A stretch of DNA of 64,000 nucleotides from Treponema sp. (GTDB taxonomy: Bacteria; Spirochaetota; Spirochaetia; Treponematales; Treponemataceae), in assembly GCA_016286535.1 (NCBI GenBank), contig JAEESZ010000002.1, positions 232,848 to 296,847 of the forward strand, read 5' to 3'. The first letter of the stretch is position 1, and each line of letters begins with the position of its first letter. A program made the translations under genes and the position numbers. The notes under the pieces were generated by a model. That model saw nothing but the letters and a program-made list of their open reading frames with translations. It was not told where the DNA came from and did not search any database. Positions 34,563 through 43,290 of this stretch are shown here, in pieces.

Positions 34563-35870
34563 ATGAACGAAGTAATTGTATCATTACAGCAGAAATTAGA
34601 GAATATGAAAACTCTGGTTCCTACTGAAGCTGCAACACCAGAACAGATTTCTAAGTATTTTAATGAAACTGAAGAAATCATCGCCGGCATTTTGAAAGCT
34701 GCTGACAGTCAGACAACAGCAACAACAACAGAACTTGAAAATATTAAGGAAGCTGTAAAAGAACTCAGAAACCTTATGCGTAAAGCTGATGCTGAAATGA
34801 AACCACTTTCCTACAGGGATGTATGCTACAACCTCGGAAAAGCTTTATGTGCAGCCTGGAATAAGGACCACGAAACATTAGGACGGCTTAAGTTCTGTCC
34901 GAATATTCGTGCTGAAAAATGGAACAACCCGAAAGACTTCAACTGGGAAACTGGAAAAGGATTTGTTCCTTCTAAAGCTGTTCTTGGTGAACCAATCGGA
35001 AACCTTGCAAACAACGACCAGTATCTTATTAACCCGATTTACGAAGAGACGATTATGCAGGAAGTTGCAAAGCAGTCTCAGATGATGAACCTTGTTACTC
35101 ATCGTCCGATGAGCGGACCTTCAATCTTTATTCCTGAAAGAGACCGCGGCGGAATCGAGCTTAAGTGGCTCACAAGCTACGGTCAGAAAATTGATGCTAC
35201 AAAATCAAACATGCCAACAAGGACAGAGCTCAAAGCTTACACACTTGCAGGCTACGTTCCATTCTTTGACGAGTTCGGCGAAGATGTTTTTGTAGACCTT
35301 GGAAAGATGTTCCTTGAAGACTTCACAGAAGCCTACGGACAGGAGTTTGACCGCCAGTGCCTTATTGCAGATGCAGATCCGTTTACCGGAGCTATCAATA
35401 TGGCAAATGCAGAAGTACACACAATCGCAAGTACGGATGTGACTTCTCTTACATACCTTGACTTTAGGGCTGCAGAGCTTAATGTTGAACCGGAAGAAAG
35501 AAAATACTGCAAGTGGTTCTTGAATGAAACTGTTCTTAATCACATTGCAAACATTCAGGATGATAACGGAAACCCAATCTGGAGAAAACCAGGTGACGGA
35601 ATGCCTGGAAGAATTGACGGCTACGATGTAGTTGAATCACGCCTTATGCCACAGCTTGCAGATATTGAAGAAGACAGCGTTATTGCAATCTTTATGAATC
35701 CAAAGAGAATCATTCACGGAAATCGCAAAGGAATTGAAATCAAACGTTTTGATGAAACAACAGAGAGCCTTGAATACGGAGAGCTTTTTATGAGATTCCG
35801 CAAGCGTGACGGATTCCTCGTAACCCGCCCTGCAAAGAATATGGTTCTTCTGAAAACTGCAGAAGAATAA
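34563..35870 (+). CDS. Major capsid protein, HK97 family
   Basis: The 435-aa protein has a helical N-terminal delta-domain region (about 1-90) followed by the HK97-fold part with PIYEETIMQEVAKQSQMMNL, DVFVDLGKMFLEDFTEAYGQ and WFLNETVLNHIANIQDDNG. A very strong ribosome site (AAGGAGG) fits a highly expressed shell protein. It follows the protease, as in HK97-type phages. Confidence 0.9.
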   Translation: MNEVIVSLQQKLENMKTLVPTEAATPEQISKYFNETEEIIAGILKAADSQTTATTTELENIKEAVKELRNLMRKADAEMKPLSYRDVCYNLGKALCAAWNKDHETLGRLKFCPNIRAEKWNNPKDFNWETGKGFVPSKAVLGEPIGNLANNDQYLINPIYEETIMQEVAKQSQMMNLVTHRPMSGPSIFIPERDRGGIELKWLTSYGQKIDATKSNMPTRTELKAYTLAGYVPFFDEFGEDVFVDLGKMFLEDFTEAYGQEFDRQCLIADADPFTGAINMANAEVHTIASTDVTSLTYLDFRAAELNVEPEERKYCKWFLNETVLNHIANIQDDNGNPIWRKPGDGMPGRIDGYDVVESRLMPQLADIEEDSVIAIFMNPKRIIHGNRKGIEIKRFDETTESLEYGELFMRFRKRDGFLVTRPAKNMVLLKTAEE

Positions 35871-35916
35871 CCCATGCACAAATCGTGACCCGTGTGACCA
35901 GCTTCCAGACAACTAA

Positions 35917-35946
35917 ATCGGAGAGAGTTTGGAGGCTGATTACAAG
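35917..35946 (+). repeat. 30-bp repeat after the capsid gene, copy 1
   Basis: ATCGGAGAGAGTTTGGAGGC and following bases recur nearly unchanged at 57316-57346. Here GCTTCCA upstream can pair with TGGAGGC. It lies between the capsid and connector genes. Confidence 0.55.
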
Positions 35947-35963
35947 CGGAAGGAATATTTTTT

Positions 35964-36458
35964 ATGAAACCATTTACTTTTGAAGAACTGCAGAAAATAT
36001 TAGAACTGAAAGATACAGAACTTACCACTGATGAACTAATTTTTAATTCAGTAATAACTTCAGTTGAAAAACAGTTGGGATTCTCCCTGGAAGATAAAAA
36101 CTATAACGAAATTCAGACGGTCCGTGATTGCGTTGTTTATACAGATAACGACAACATAACAGAAATGGTAAATATCATTGATATGAACACAAAATTAAGA
36201 GTTCCGAATTGTGTAATAGACGGCAGAAGAATCTTTTTGCTTGATACAAAACTTGAAGGTCATGTTCTATTTATTAATTACAATGCCGGATTTATGCCGC
36301 TTACATTCCCGGCTGACTTAAAGGAAGCAATTACAAAACTTTTCATTATTAAGAAAAATGACTTTATTAAAAAACAGAATAATGCAGACTCAACAACAGT
36401 TGAACTACCAGCTGATATTCAGACTGTAATCAATTTCTATAAACGAAAAAGCTTATGA
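35964..36458 (+). CDS. Head-tail connector (gp6-like) protein
   Basis: The 164-aa protein has the typical pattern of adaptor proteins: an N-terminal helical part ending near EKQLGFSLEDKNY, a beta-rich middle, and a C-terminal helical FPADLKEAITKLFIIKK. It should bridge portal and tail. Placed directly after the capsid gene, as expected. Confidence 0.7.
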   Translation: MKPFTFEELQKILELKDTELTTDELIFNSVITSVEKQLGFSLEDKNYNEIQTVRDCVVYTDNDNITEMVNIIDMNTKLRVPNCVIDGRRIFLLDTKLEGHVLFINYNAGFMPLTFPADLKEAITKLFIIKKNDFIKKQNNADSTTVELPADIQTVINFYKRKSL

Positions 36459-36859
36459 TTATTAGTTTTGAATCTGTTTATAAAGAACTTGAAAACCTAT
36501 TCATAAATAAACTTCCTGAATATATTGAAAAGATAAATAAGGAACATAACGATGGAATCATTTTAAAGCCATTTGTAAATACCAGGCTTGATGAAGAATG
36601 TATAAAACTACCGTGCTTTAAATTTTATCTTGAAGAATCTGAATATACTGAAAAAGACAGGATTATTGAAAATACAATATTTACTGTAAGTTTTGAAATA
36701 AAATTACAGTCAGTTGATGAAAACAAAACTATTCTATTTTGGCGGTATATAGAAGCTGTTCAGAAAATGCTTAAAGTTGAGGATACGAATAATCTCTATA
36801 AGATACAAAGAAACAAAGAAAATAAAGTCTATATAAGAATCACAGATGTCAATAAATAA
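36455..36859 (+). CDS. Probable head-tail or tail-terminator protein
   Basis: The 134-aa protein overlaps the connector gene by 4 bases. Its pattern (helical N-terminus, then NTIFTVSFEIKLQSVDENKT and a helix FWRYIEAVQKML) resembles small tail-completion proteins. No strong family motif is visible; assignment is by position. It is the last structural gene before cargo block 1 and abuts dpnA-like tail-to-tail without a gap. Confidence 0.5.
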   Translation: MIISFESVYKELENLFINKLPEYIEKINKEHNDGIILKPFVNTRLDEECIKLPCFKFYLEESEYTEKDRIIENTIFTVSFEIKLQSVDENKTILFWRYIEAVQKMLKVEDTNNLYKIQRNKENKVYIRITDVNK

Positions 36860-37744
36860 TTAGGAATCACTAATTGGTAAATCAATACCGTAATATGGAA
36901 CATCTTCATGTAATTCAAAAATACCAGTTAAAGGTTTGTCAGAGTATTTCATAATTTTTTCACGATAGTTATATCTGATTGTAGGATTATTAATTTCTTC
37001 TCTGCGATTTTTTGATAATTCCAAAAATGCTTCTTCTTTATCCAAACCTAAGAAACGTCGATTAAGTAAACTGGCAGCAATTCCTGTTGTACTACTTCCT
37101 GTAAATGGATCTAGAATCCAATCATTTTCTTTTGTAGAAGCAAGAATAATTCTTGCAAGTAATGGAAGTGGTTTTTGAGTTGGGTGTTTTCCACAAGACT
37201 TTTCCCATTTTGCGATTGCAGGTAGCGACCACAAATCTCTCATCTGAGTACCACCATTAATTTCTTTCATAAGTTGGTAATTGTAATAATGAGTAACTTT
37301 TTTATTCTTACGAGCCCATAGAATAAACTCGGTAGAATGAGTGAAAAACTTACAAGAAAGATTTGGCGGCGGATTTGTCTTTGCCCAAGTTATGCAATTT
37401 AGAATGCGGAAACCTAATTCGTTAAGCATTTGAGCAACAGAGAAAATATTATGATAAGTGCCTGAAATCCAGATAGTACCATCTTCTGTGAGCCTTTCAC
37501 GACAAAGACTTAGCCATTGACGATTAAACTCATTATCTTTTTCGAAGCCCTGTGATTTATCCCAATCGCCTTTATTTACGCTTACTTGTTTTCCACTCTG
37601 TACAGATATACCACCATTGGAAAGAAAGTAAGGTGGGTCTGCAAAAATCATATTAAACTGATGATTTATGTTAGGAAGAAGTTCCAGACAATTTCCTTTT
37701 GCAAGAGTAAAGTCTTTATTGTTTGAACGATAGTAAGCAATAAT
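36860..37744 (-). CDS. DpnA-like adenine DNA methyltransferase, non-AUG start likely
   Basis: The beta-class N6-adenine methyltransferase has motif IV FADPPYFLSNGG near the N-terminus and motif I DPFTGSSTTGIAA near the C-terminus. The first ATG in frame (37651) would leave only four residues before DPPY. Homologous-looking sequence extends upstream (FTLAKGNCLELLPNINHQFN) to a TAG stop at 37760-37762, with no ATG, GTG or TTG. A GAGGTGG ribosome site at 37754-37760 stands 9 bases before ATT 37744, suggesting an ATT start (294 aa). In DpnII systems DpnA methylates GATC, including single-stranded DNA. Start is uncertain; function is likely. Confidence 0.82.
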   Translation of the reverse strand: MIAYYRSNNKDFTLAKGNCLELLPNINHQFNMIFADPPYFLSNGGISVQSGKQVSVNKGDWDKSQGFEKDNEFNRQWLSLCRERLTEDGTIWISGTYHNIFSVAQMLNELGFRILNCITWAKTNPPPNLSCKFFTHSTEFILWARKNKKVTHYYNYQLMKEINGGTQMRDLWSLPAIAKWEKSCGKHPTQKPLPLLARIILASTKENDWILDPFTGSSTTGIAASLLNRRFLGLDKEEAFLELSKNRREEINNPTIRYNYREKIMKYSDKPLTGIFELHEDVPYYGIDLPISDS

Positions 37745-37759
37745 AGAAATAAACCACCT

Positions 37760-38308
37760 CTACTTACCAAAGCCGTTAAAAGTAGCTGTCGATACAATCG
37801 AGAAGATTTCAGAATGTTCTTTTAATTTATCTAATACATTCTTAAACATATATGCATCTTCTCTATTTGTTTTTTCTTGGAGCATCAAGAGTTTAGTTAA
37901 TAAAATTAGAAACTTAATACTATATTCTCCTTTACCAGCAAGTTTCGCATAGTTTTTAGATTCTAACTCAACTTCATCCATTAAGGAGTCAAAATTCAAG
38001 ATTTTATCTCTCTCTGATTCACTTTTTATAGGGGTTATTGATTCCCATTGTTCCAATAAAAATTGTAAAAACTTATCAGTTGCCTCAGGTTCTTCATGCT
38101 GTTTTATTAAAATATCAACAGCCCAATGAATATGTTTAGGAGTTCTTGGTTGAGTCCATTTCCCATTTATAAGCTGTTTATATTTGATAAGAATATCGTA
38201 TTCTGAAATTGTTCCTTTAAAAATGCCAATTTGAAAATGGTCATTTACTGGAAATTGCATTATAAGTTCTCTTCCTCTAACTATACTAGGGAGTTCTCTT
38301 ACGCTCAT
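37760..38308 (-). CDS. Unknown protein inside the DpnII-like operon
   Basis: The 182-aa protein is mostly helical in its second half, with a central IHWAVDILIKQHEEPE and no catalytic motif I recognise. It overlaps the endonuclease stop in ATGA and its own stop overlaps the ribosome site of the downstream methyltransferase. Standard DpnII loci have dpnM, dpnA and dpnB only, so this is an additional component. A role in regulation, immunity or DNA recognition is possible but not shown. Confidence 0.65.
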   Translation of the reverse strand: MSVRELPSIVRGRELIMQFPVNDHFQIGIFKGTISEYDILIKYKQLINGKWTQPRTPKHIHWAVDILIKQHEEPEATDKFLQFLLEQWESITPIKSESERDKILNFDSLMDEVELESKNYAKLAGKGEYSIKFLILLTKLLMLQEKTNREDAYMFKNVLDKLKEHSEIFSIVSTATFNGFGK

Positions 38309-39168
38309 TTAAAAACCTCTTTCATAATTCCATTCTGCATATCATTAATGCTGTAAATATCATCAAGAACATCAAACGTTTCTTCGAGATTTCTTGCTGC
38401 TGATTTCCATCCAGCTCCGTCCGTAAACCAAACAAACTTTGCACCTTTTACGTTTTTCATTTCTGTAGCGATAGTTTTGTAGCTACGTGCTGTTTCATTA
38501 AGTTTTGAACCGCCACTTCCGTAGAAGTTCGTTTCAATGAGATAGATACAGTTATCAGTTTTTACAACAAAATCCCAGCGCTTTTCCATTTTGCCCTGAT
38601 TTGAAACTGCTGATAAATCAATTTTCCATTTTTTTGAAACTTCAGAAACATACATTTCTTTGAAATAGTTTACATCTCGTTTAAAACCAGCTTTCTGAAT
38701 ATAACTCTCAACTAAATCTTCCATCTGATGGCCGCCACGATTTTTGCGTCCATTTGAATCAAGACCGGTTTCAACTCCAGTAACATAGTCATATAAGTTA
38801 TTGATAATATGATTAGAAAGAAGGTCAAACAAACCTGTTTTTCTCATAAACAGTTTATAATCTGCTATTGTATTAATCTGTTTATTGAAAGTGTAAAGTT
38901 TAACATCACCGTTTTCACCAGCAAAGATTTCGTATTCGCGTACAGCTAATAAGATAGGAATACATTTTAATACTTCTGGATATTTTGAAACTAGATTTTC
39001 AAATTCAACTTCGATGTCTTTAGAACCAATTAGTGAATTCAAAATATTCAATTCAACTTTAATTGAATCAACATTATTATAGACTTTGTTAAAATCAATA
39101 TAATAACTAAAGTCAGATATACTATATCTAAAATTAGATAACCACGTGTGAAAATCTCTTTTTGCCAT
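38305..39168 (-). CDS. dpnB: DpnII-type restriction endonuclease
   Basis: The 287-aa protein has the DpnII family pattern: DFHTWLSNFRYSISDFSYYI at the start, GLDSNGRKNRGGHQMEDLVE in the middle and a PD-(D/E)XK-like core with WDFVVKTDNCIYLIETNFYG. DpnII cuts unmethylated GATC. RBS AGAGGT precedes the ATG. It lies between a Dam-like methyltransferase gene and the unknown gene, in one operon. Confidence 0.88.
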   Translation of the reverse strand: MAKRDFHTWLSNFRYSISDFSYYIDFNKVYNNVDSIKVELNILNSLIGSKDIEVEFENLVSKYPEVLKCIPILLAVREYEIFAGENGDVKLYTFNKQINTIADYKLFMRKTGLFDLLSNHIINNLYDYVTGVETGLDSNGRKNRGGHQMEDLVESYIQKAGFKRDVNYFKEMYVSEVSKKWKIDLSAVSNQGKMEKRWDFVVKTDNCIYLIETNFYGSGGSKLNETARSYKTIATEMKNVKGAKFVWFTDGAGWKSAARNLEETFDVLDDIYSINDMQNGIMKEVFK

Positions 39169-39176
39169 AAAGACCT

Positions 39177-40088
39177 CTAAAATACGCTTGCAATATTTGA
39201 AATCAGAAGTTCATTGATAGCTCCACGTTTTTTTGCGTTTGAATTTATCATACGAGCTGCTGAAACACGTTTGATTTCGAAATTTGAATATAAATCATCG
39301 AAAAAGTCATCATTAATGTCTGAGTTTTTAGGATCTGAATTGCTGGCAAGTACCATTGCGCCTTTATTTGAGATTTCAGTAATAAAATCTCCAAGTTCAC
39401 GCTGTTCTTTGTCTGTGAAGCCGTTTTCTGAATATGACGTAAAAGCTGCTGTTTGAGTAAGAGGTCGATATGGCGGGTCTATGTAAATAAATGTATTTGA
39501 ATCTATAAAATCTTTACATTGCTTATAATCACCAACTCTCATTTCCACATTTCTCAATACTTCAGAACATGCACGGAGATTTTCTTCATCACATAAAAGA
39601 GGATTTTTTGCATTGTTGAATGGAACATTGAATAAGCCTTTAGAGTTTACACGGTAAAGTCCATTAAAACATGTTTTATTCAAGAAAATAAAAAGAGCGG
39701 CTTTCTCAAGATTTTCTGCATCATTACCATTTACTTTGAGTTCATTAAATCGCTTGCGTTTTTCGTAGAAGAAAGCTTTGTTTTCTTCTAGTGAATTAGA
39801 TTTATAGAGCGTTTGTATTTCTGAAAGCTGATTAATCATGCCATCACAGTTGTTCTTAATCTGTGAATATGTATTTATTAATTCTTTATTGATATCATTA
39901 ATGAGAACTGTTTCTGGATGCTTTGTACTTAAAATGTCGAAAAGAACAGCTCCGCCACCGACAAATGGTTCACAGTATTTTGTAAAATTAAGAGGATAAT
40001 TATCACTTATTTCATTTAGTAATTGGCTTTTCCCACCAACCCATTTAATAAAAGGTCTCGCCAAAATCATATAATTAGTATAGTGCAT
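39177..40088 (-). CDS. dpnM: DpnM/Dam-type adenine DNA methyltransferase
   Basis: The alpha-class N6-adenine methyltransferase (303 aa) has RPFIKWVGGKSQLLNEI, motif I FVGGGAVLFD, FNVPFNNAKNPL and motif IV FIYIDPPYRPLTQTAAF. It methylates GATC and protects DNA from the neighbouring endonuclease. It is the first gene of the four-gene operon. Start may be ATG 40088 or the internal ATG 40070; neither has a visible ribosome site. Confidence 0.9.
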   Translation of the reverse strand: MHYTNYMILARPFIKWVGGKSQLLNEISDNYPLNFTKYCEPFVGGGAVLFDILSTKHPETVLINDINKELINTYSQIKNNCDGMINQLSEIQTLYKSNSLEENKAFFYEKRKRFNELKVNGNDAENLEKAALFIFLNKTCFNGLYRVNSKGLFNVPFNNAKNPLLCDEENLRACSEVLRNVEMRVGDYKQCKDFIDSNTFIYIDPPYRPLTQTAAFTSYSENGFTDKEQRELGDFITEISNKGAMVLASNSDPKNSDINDDFFDDLYSNFEIKRVSAARMINSNAKKRGAINELLISNIASVF

Positions 40089-40182
40089 GTTTTAGGAAAT
40101 TTCCATATTTGATTTGCTTTTGAAAGAAATAGTTATAAAACTATTTTTAATGTAATAAAAGGTTTGTAATCAGAAAAATCAA

Positions 40183-40207
40183 CCCTGTATCACTAAATGA
40201 CACAGGG
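40183..40207. promoter_or_regulatory. Inverted repeat in the dpnM/kinase divergent gap
   Basis: CCCTGTATCA pairs with TGACACAGGG (one mismatch) around CTAAA. It sits between divergent cargo operons and could be an operator or a C-protein-like box, but no controller gene is recognised. Confidence 0.4.
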
Positions 40208-40259
40208 GATGCTTTATAATGTACTTGTTGAGTTTTTATGTAACAAAAAAATGTTTATA

Positions 40260-40268
40260 TGTTATAAT
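40260..40268 (+). promoter_or_regulatory. Extended -10 promoter of the kinase operon
   Basis: TGTTATAAT is a perfect extended -10 box (TGN-TATAAT). A good -35 box is not visible. A second TATAAT lies at 40215-40220. A short frame of 32 codons (40302-40400) follows and overlaps the kinase start; I do not call it a gene. Confidence 0.4.
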
Positions 40269-40374
40269 TAACTATTCTAAAAGAATAAGTAGAAATGGAT
40301 AATGAAAATGAAAAGTTTTTTTCATTTTGTAGAAAATAAGAGAATAAAAAAATACATCAAATCATTTAAGCGAA

Positions 40375-42330
40375 ATGAAAATGAAGACGAAAAAATATGA
40401 ACGAATTAAACAAAGTGAAATAGCAGCTAAAGATTTTTGTAAAAAGCAATCATATAAATTCATAGAAAGAATTGGAGCCGGTGGAAATGGAACTGTTTTT
40501 AAAATAGAAAAAACAGGTAAAGAATATGCCTTAAAGATTGTCTCCCCTAAAGATAAAAAGGAACAGGCTCGGTTTGATTCTGAAATACAAACTATGAATA
40601 ATTATCAAGGAAAAGGCATTGTTCCAATTATTACTTCTGGTAAAGAAACAAATTACCAATATTATCTTATGCCATGCTTATTAGCTCTTGATAAATACAT
40701 ATTTAAATCAATCGATGAAAAAATTCAATGTATAACTAAAATTGCGAATATTTTAACTACACTATCAAAAAATAATATATTCCATAGAGACTTGAAGCCT
40801 GGAAATATTGTTATTGACCCTAGAAATAATGAAATATTCCTAATTGATTTAGGGCTTGTGAAAAATTCTCAACTTCCAATAAATGTTACGTCAACAACCG
40901 AACATTTGGGATCGTTTTCTTTCATGGCTCCTGAGAGAATTAATACTATAAATGCAAAAACTATAGACAATGAAAAATCCGATGTATATTCATTTGGAAT
41001 GATTGCATGGAGTATTATTACTGAACAATCAAAAGGATTCTTTGGTACATACTTAAGAAATGATGATAAGAACTCTTTCTCACATTTTAATATTGATTTT
41101 AGAGGAAGATCAATTATAGAAGATTTAATAACATCATGTACTGTATTAAATCCAGAACAGAGACCTTCTTTTTCAGAAATAGCAAATATATTAAACAAAT
41201 ACAAAAATAATAATCTTGAAATTACAGATTTTTATTCAGATTCAATTTTTTCGTTAGAAGAACATATTCCTGATTATGTAATATGGACAAATATTGATGA
41301 TATTGCAAAAGTATTAGAACATGTAATACAAAGAAGATTTGGATTAGAAATCTTGCTTCCTGATGGATCTGGATGGTTAAATCTAGAAAATGTAAAAAAA
41401 TCAGAAACATATCCGGATTTTATCGAAATATATGCTAATTCTGCATTGCATCCTCCTATTTTGATTGCACCTAATTATTTATTTTTAGCGATGTTCAAAG
41501 ATCACCCAATATATGTTATTGAAGCAAAAAAATTTCCAAAATTACATAAAGCAATGTCCTATGATGATGATTCCATTGATTGGGAGCAAACACTTACACA
41601 GTTGTCTCCATTTAATTTTACTTACGAACAATGTGCAATAAATAACGATTATGATGGTAATGATTTACCAAAAGGAAGTACGGTTTTTAGTTTTATAAAT
41701 AATGGTAAGTTTCTGCTCCATCCGATAGACCAAAAAACTACTAACTCGCAGTTAATTGAACAACTTTGGGAAGAGAATAATGATGAATTTGATATAAAAT
41801 TTCCATTTTATGAAAAACAGGATGTGGATAACATAAATAGATATGTTTTTCATGAAGTTACACATTTTAAGTCAAAAAAAGAATTGTTAAAACAATCACA
41901 AATTAATGAGATTGAGAATTTAATTTTTTATATATTTAATAATCAAACAGAAGAAGATAGAATTTCAACACAACAAATTGTTGATTATTGTAATGGTTCC
42001 AATAATTCAAGAATGTTATTAAACTATCTTGAAGCTGCTGACGACTTAAGTCTATATAATTTTCCATTTTATCCAATGTTAAGCACTATATTATTTAAGG
42101 CTGAAAGAAATAAAGGAAATCAGCATCTAATAAATCATCCAGAGCACAGTGGATTCAGATTAATAAAACAGTTATATCATTTTATTTATTGTTATTCCGA
42201 AAACCCAATTATAGATGAATCTAGAAAAAATGAAATTCAACAAAAAGAACAAAATTTTCATCAAAAAGAACATGAAAAAATGCAAAAAATAATAGAAAAA
42301 TTTTCAAATCGCAGTATTGAAAAAAAATAA
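40375..42330 (+). CDS. Eukaryotic-like Ser/Thr protein kinase with unknown C-terminal domain
   Basis: The 651-aa protein has a kinase domain in residues 30-280: glycine loop GAGGNGT (34-40), Lys54 (YALK), HRDLKPGN (137-144), DLG (158-160, in place of DFG) and APE (185-187). All catalytic residues are present, so it should be active. The C-terminal 370 residues are unfamiliar and hydrophilic, rich in Asn and acidic residues, without membrane helix. Kinases of this type occur in phage-defence loci and may be switched on by infection; that is inference. It is followed by a DUF5677-like gene. Confidence 0.85.
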   Translation: MKMKTKKYERIKQSEIAAKDFCKKQSYKFIERIGAGGNGTVFKIEKTGKEYALKIVSPKDKKEQARFDSEIQTMNNYQGKGIVPIITSGKETNYQYYLMPCLLALDKYIFKSIDEKIQCITKIANILTTLSKNNIFHRDLKPGNIVIDPRNNEIFLIDLGLVKNSQLPINVTSTTEHLGSFSFMAPERINTINAKTIDNEKSDVYSFGMIAWSIITEQSKGFFGTYLRNDDKNSFSHFNIDFRGRSIIEDLITSCTVLNPEQRPSFSEIANILNKYKNNNLEITDFYSDSIFSLEEHIPDYVIWTNIDDIAKVLEHVIQRRFGLEILLPDGSGWLNLENVKKSETYPDFIEIYANSALHPPILIAPNYLFLAMFKDHPIYVIEAKKFPKLHKAMSYDDDSIDWEQTLTQLSPFNFTYEQCAINNDYDGNDLPKGSTVFSFINNGKFLLHPIDQKTTNSQLIEQLWEENNDEFDIKFPFYEKQDVDNINRYVFHEVTHFKSKKELLKQSQINEIENLIFYIFNNQTEEDRISTQQIVDYCNGSNNSRMLLNYLEAADDLSLYNFPFYPMLSTILFKAERNKGNQHLINHPEHSGFRLIKQLYHFIYCYSENPIIDESRKNEIQQKEQNFHQKEHEKMQKIIEKFSNRSIEKK

Positions 42331-42349
42331 GGATACACTAACTAAAAAA

Positions 42350-43279
42350 ATGGATAAGAAGTTTCTAAAACACTACATCGAAGAATGTCCTCTAACAGAT
42401 TTTACAGAAAATGGAAATGTAAATGAACGTTTATTGCAGTTAGATGAATATTTAGAAAAGTTTACCAATTATCTATACAATAACGAACCGCAATTAACTC
42501 AACATTTTTGGCAGGAATACTTTGCTTCAAGTCAGGTTTTAATTCTACAAAATTCTACATTTCTTAGGCGATCATTGATATTTCTGGATGTAGCTGTTGG
42601 CTGCTTTAATTTTATTACACCAAAATACATCAATAATAGGAAAGCTTCTAAAACTGCAGAAATGCTTTCTGTTCAGCTGCAAAATACTTTTAGTTTATAT
42701 AAAAGTTTACTGACTCTTGCAATGAACGGCTGTTTCCATAGTGTAATAAGTGAATACAGAACTCTTTACGAAAGTTTTATAATTACAAAATATCTATTGA
42801 TTCATCCAGATTTGATTCCAATTTATAAAGAACACTCAGAGTTTTTATTTCTACATATCAATAAAATTGCAAATAATAATACTTCTGAACAAGATAAAAA
42901 ATATGATGATTTTATAAATAAATATGGTAAAGACTTTGCTGATAATCTAGGTTGGACAAAATCTGTTATTACAGATCCAAAAGACCGAAAACTAATAACT
43001 CTTGTCAATGAATGCCAGATTGAAACTTTCTTTGGACCTCTATATAAGGTTGCATGCAATTATGTTCATCCATCTTCATTAGCGTCGACTTCTCGTATTA
43101 GTCCGGATTTTATAAAACCATTTTTACAAGTACCTATGCATATTATTTGTTATGAAATTTGTGATTTTATTATTGAATGTAAGGTTGTAAGAAAAGAAGC
43201 AGTTATTATTAAAAATATGATAGAATCTTTGTTTGAGGATATTGTTAATGATTTTAAGGACATTAAACAAATTATTTAG
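42350..43279 (+). CDS. DUF5677-like helical protein
   Basis: The 309-aa all-helical protein has the DUF5677-like pattern: SEYRTLYESFIITKYLLIHP in the middle and VACNYVHPSS near residue 240. The family is of unknown function and may be HEPN-related. ATG 42350 is chosen; a longer frame from TTG 42317 overlaps the kinase end. It is co-oriented with the kinase gene at a distance of 19 bases, so they may work together, for example as kinase and target. Confidence 0.6.
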   Translation: MDKKFLKHYIEECPLTDFTENGNVNERLLQLDEYLEKFTNYLYNNEPQLTQHFWQEYFASSQVLILQNSTFLRRSLIFLDVAVGCFNFITPKYINNRKASKTAEMLSVQLQNTFSLYKSLLTLAMNGCFHSVISEYRTLYESFIITKYLLIHPDLIPIYKEHSEFLFLHINKIANNNTSEQDKKYDDFINKYGKDFADNLGWTKSVITDPKDRKLITLVNECQIETFFGPLYKVACNYVHPSSLASTSRISPDFIKPFLQVPMHIICYEICDFIIECKVVRKEAVIIKNMIESLFEDIVNDFKDIKQII

Positions 43280-43290
43280 GAATAGTAAAT

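Noticed and set aside
36850..36885. Left-border copy of the 44-bp repeat at the start of cargo block 1
   Set aside because: The sequence has only AT-rich similarity (TAATTAGGAATCACTAATT) and no convincing alignment to the repeat in either orientation.
36860..38308. Unknown 182-aa gene and methyltransferase as one protein broken by TAG
   Set aside because: They share frame, but the TAG overlaps a ribosome site and the methyltransferase is complete by motif content; two coupled genes are more likely.
40302..40400. 32-aa leader peptide before the kinase gene
   Set aside because: It overlaps the kinase start in another frame and has no clear ribosome site; low-complexity Lys-rich product.
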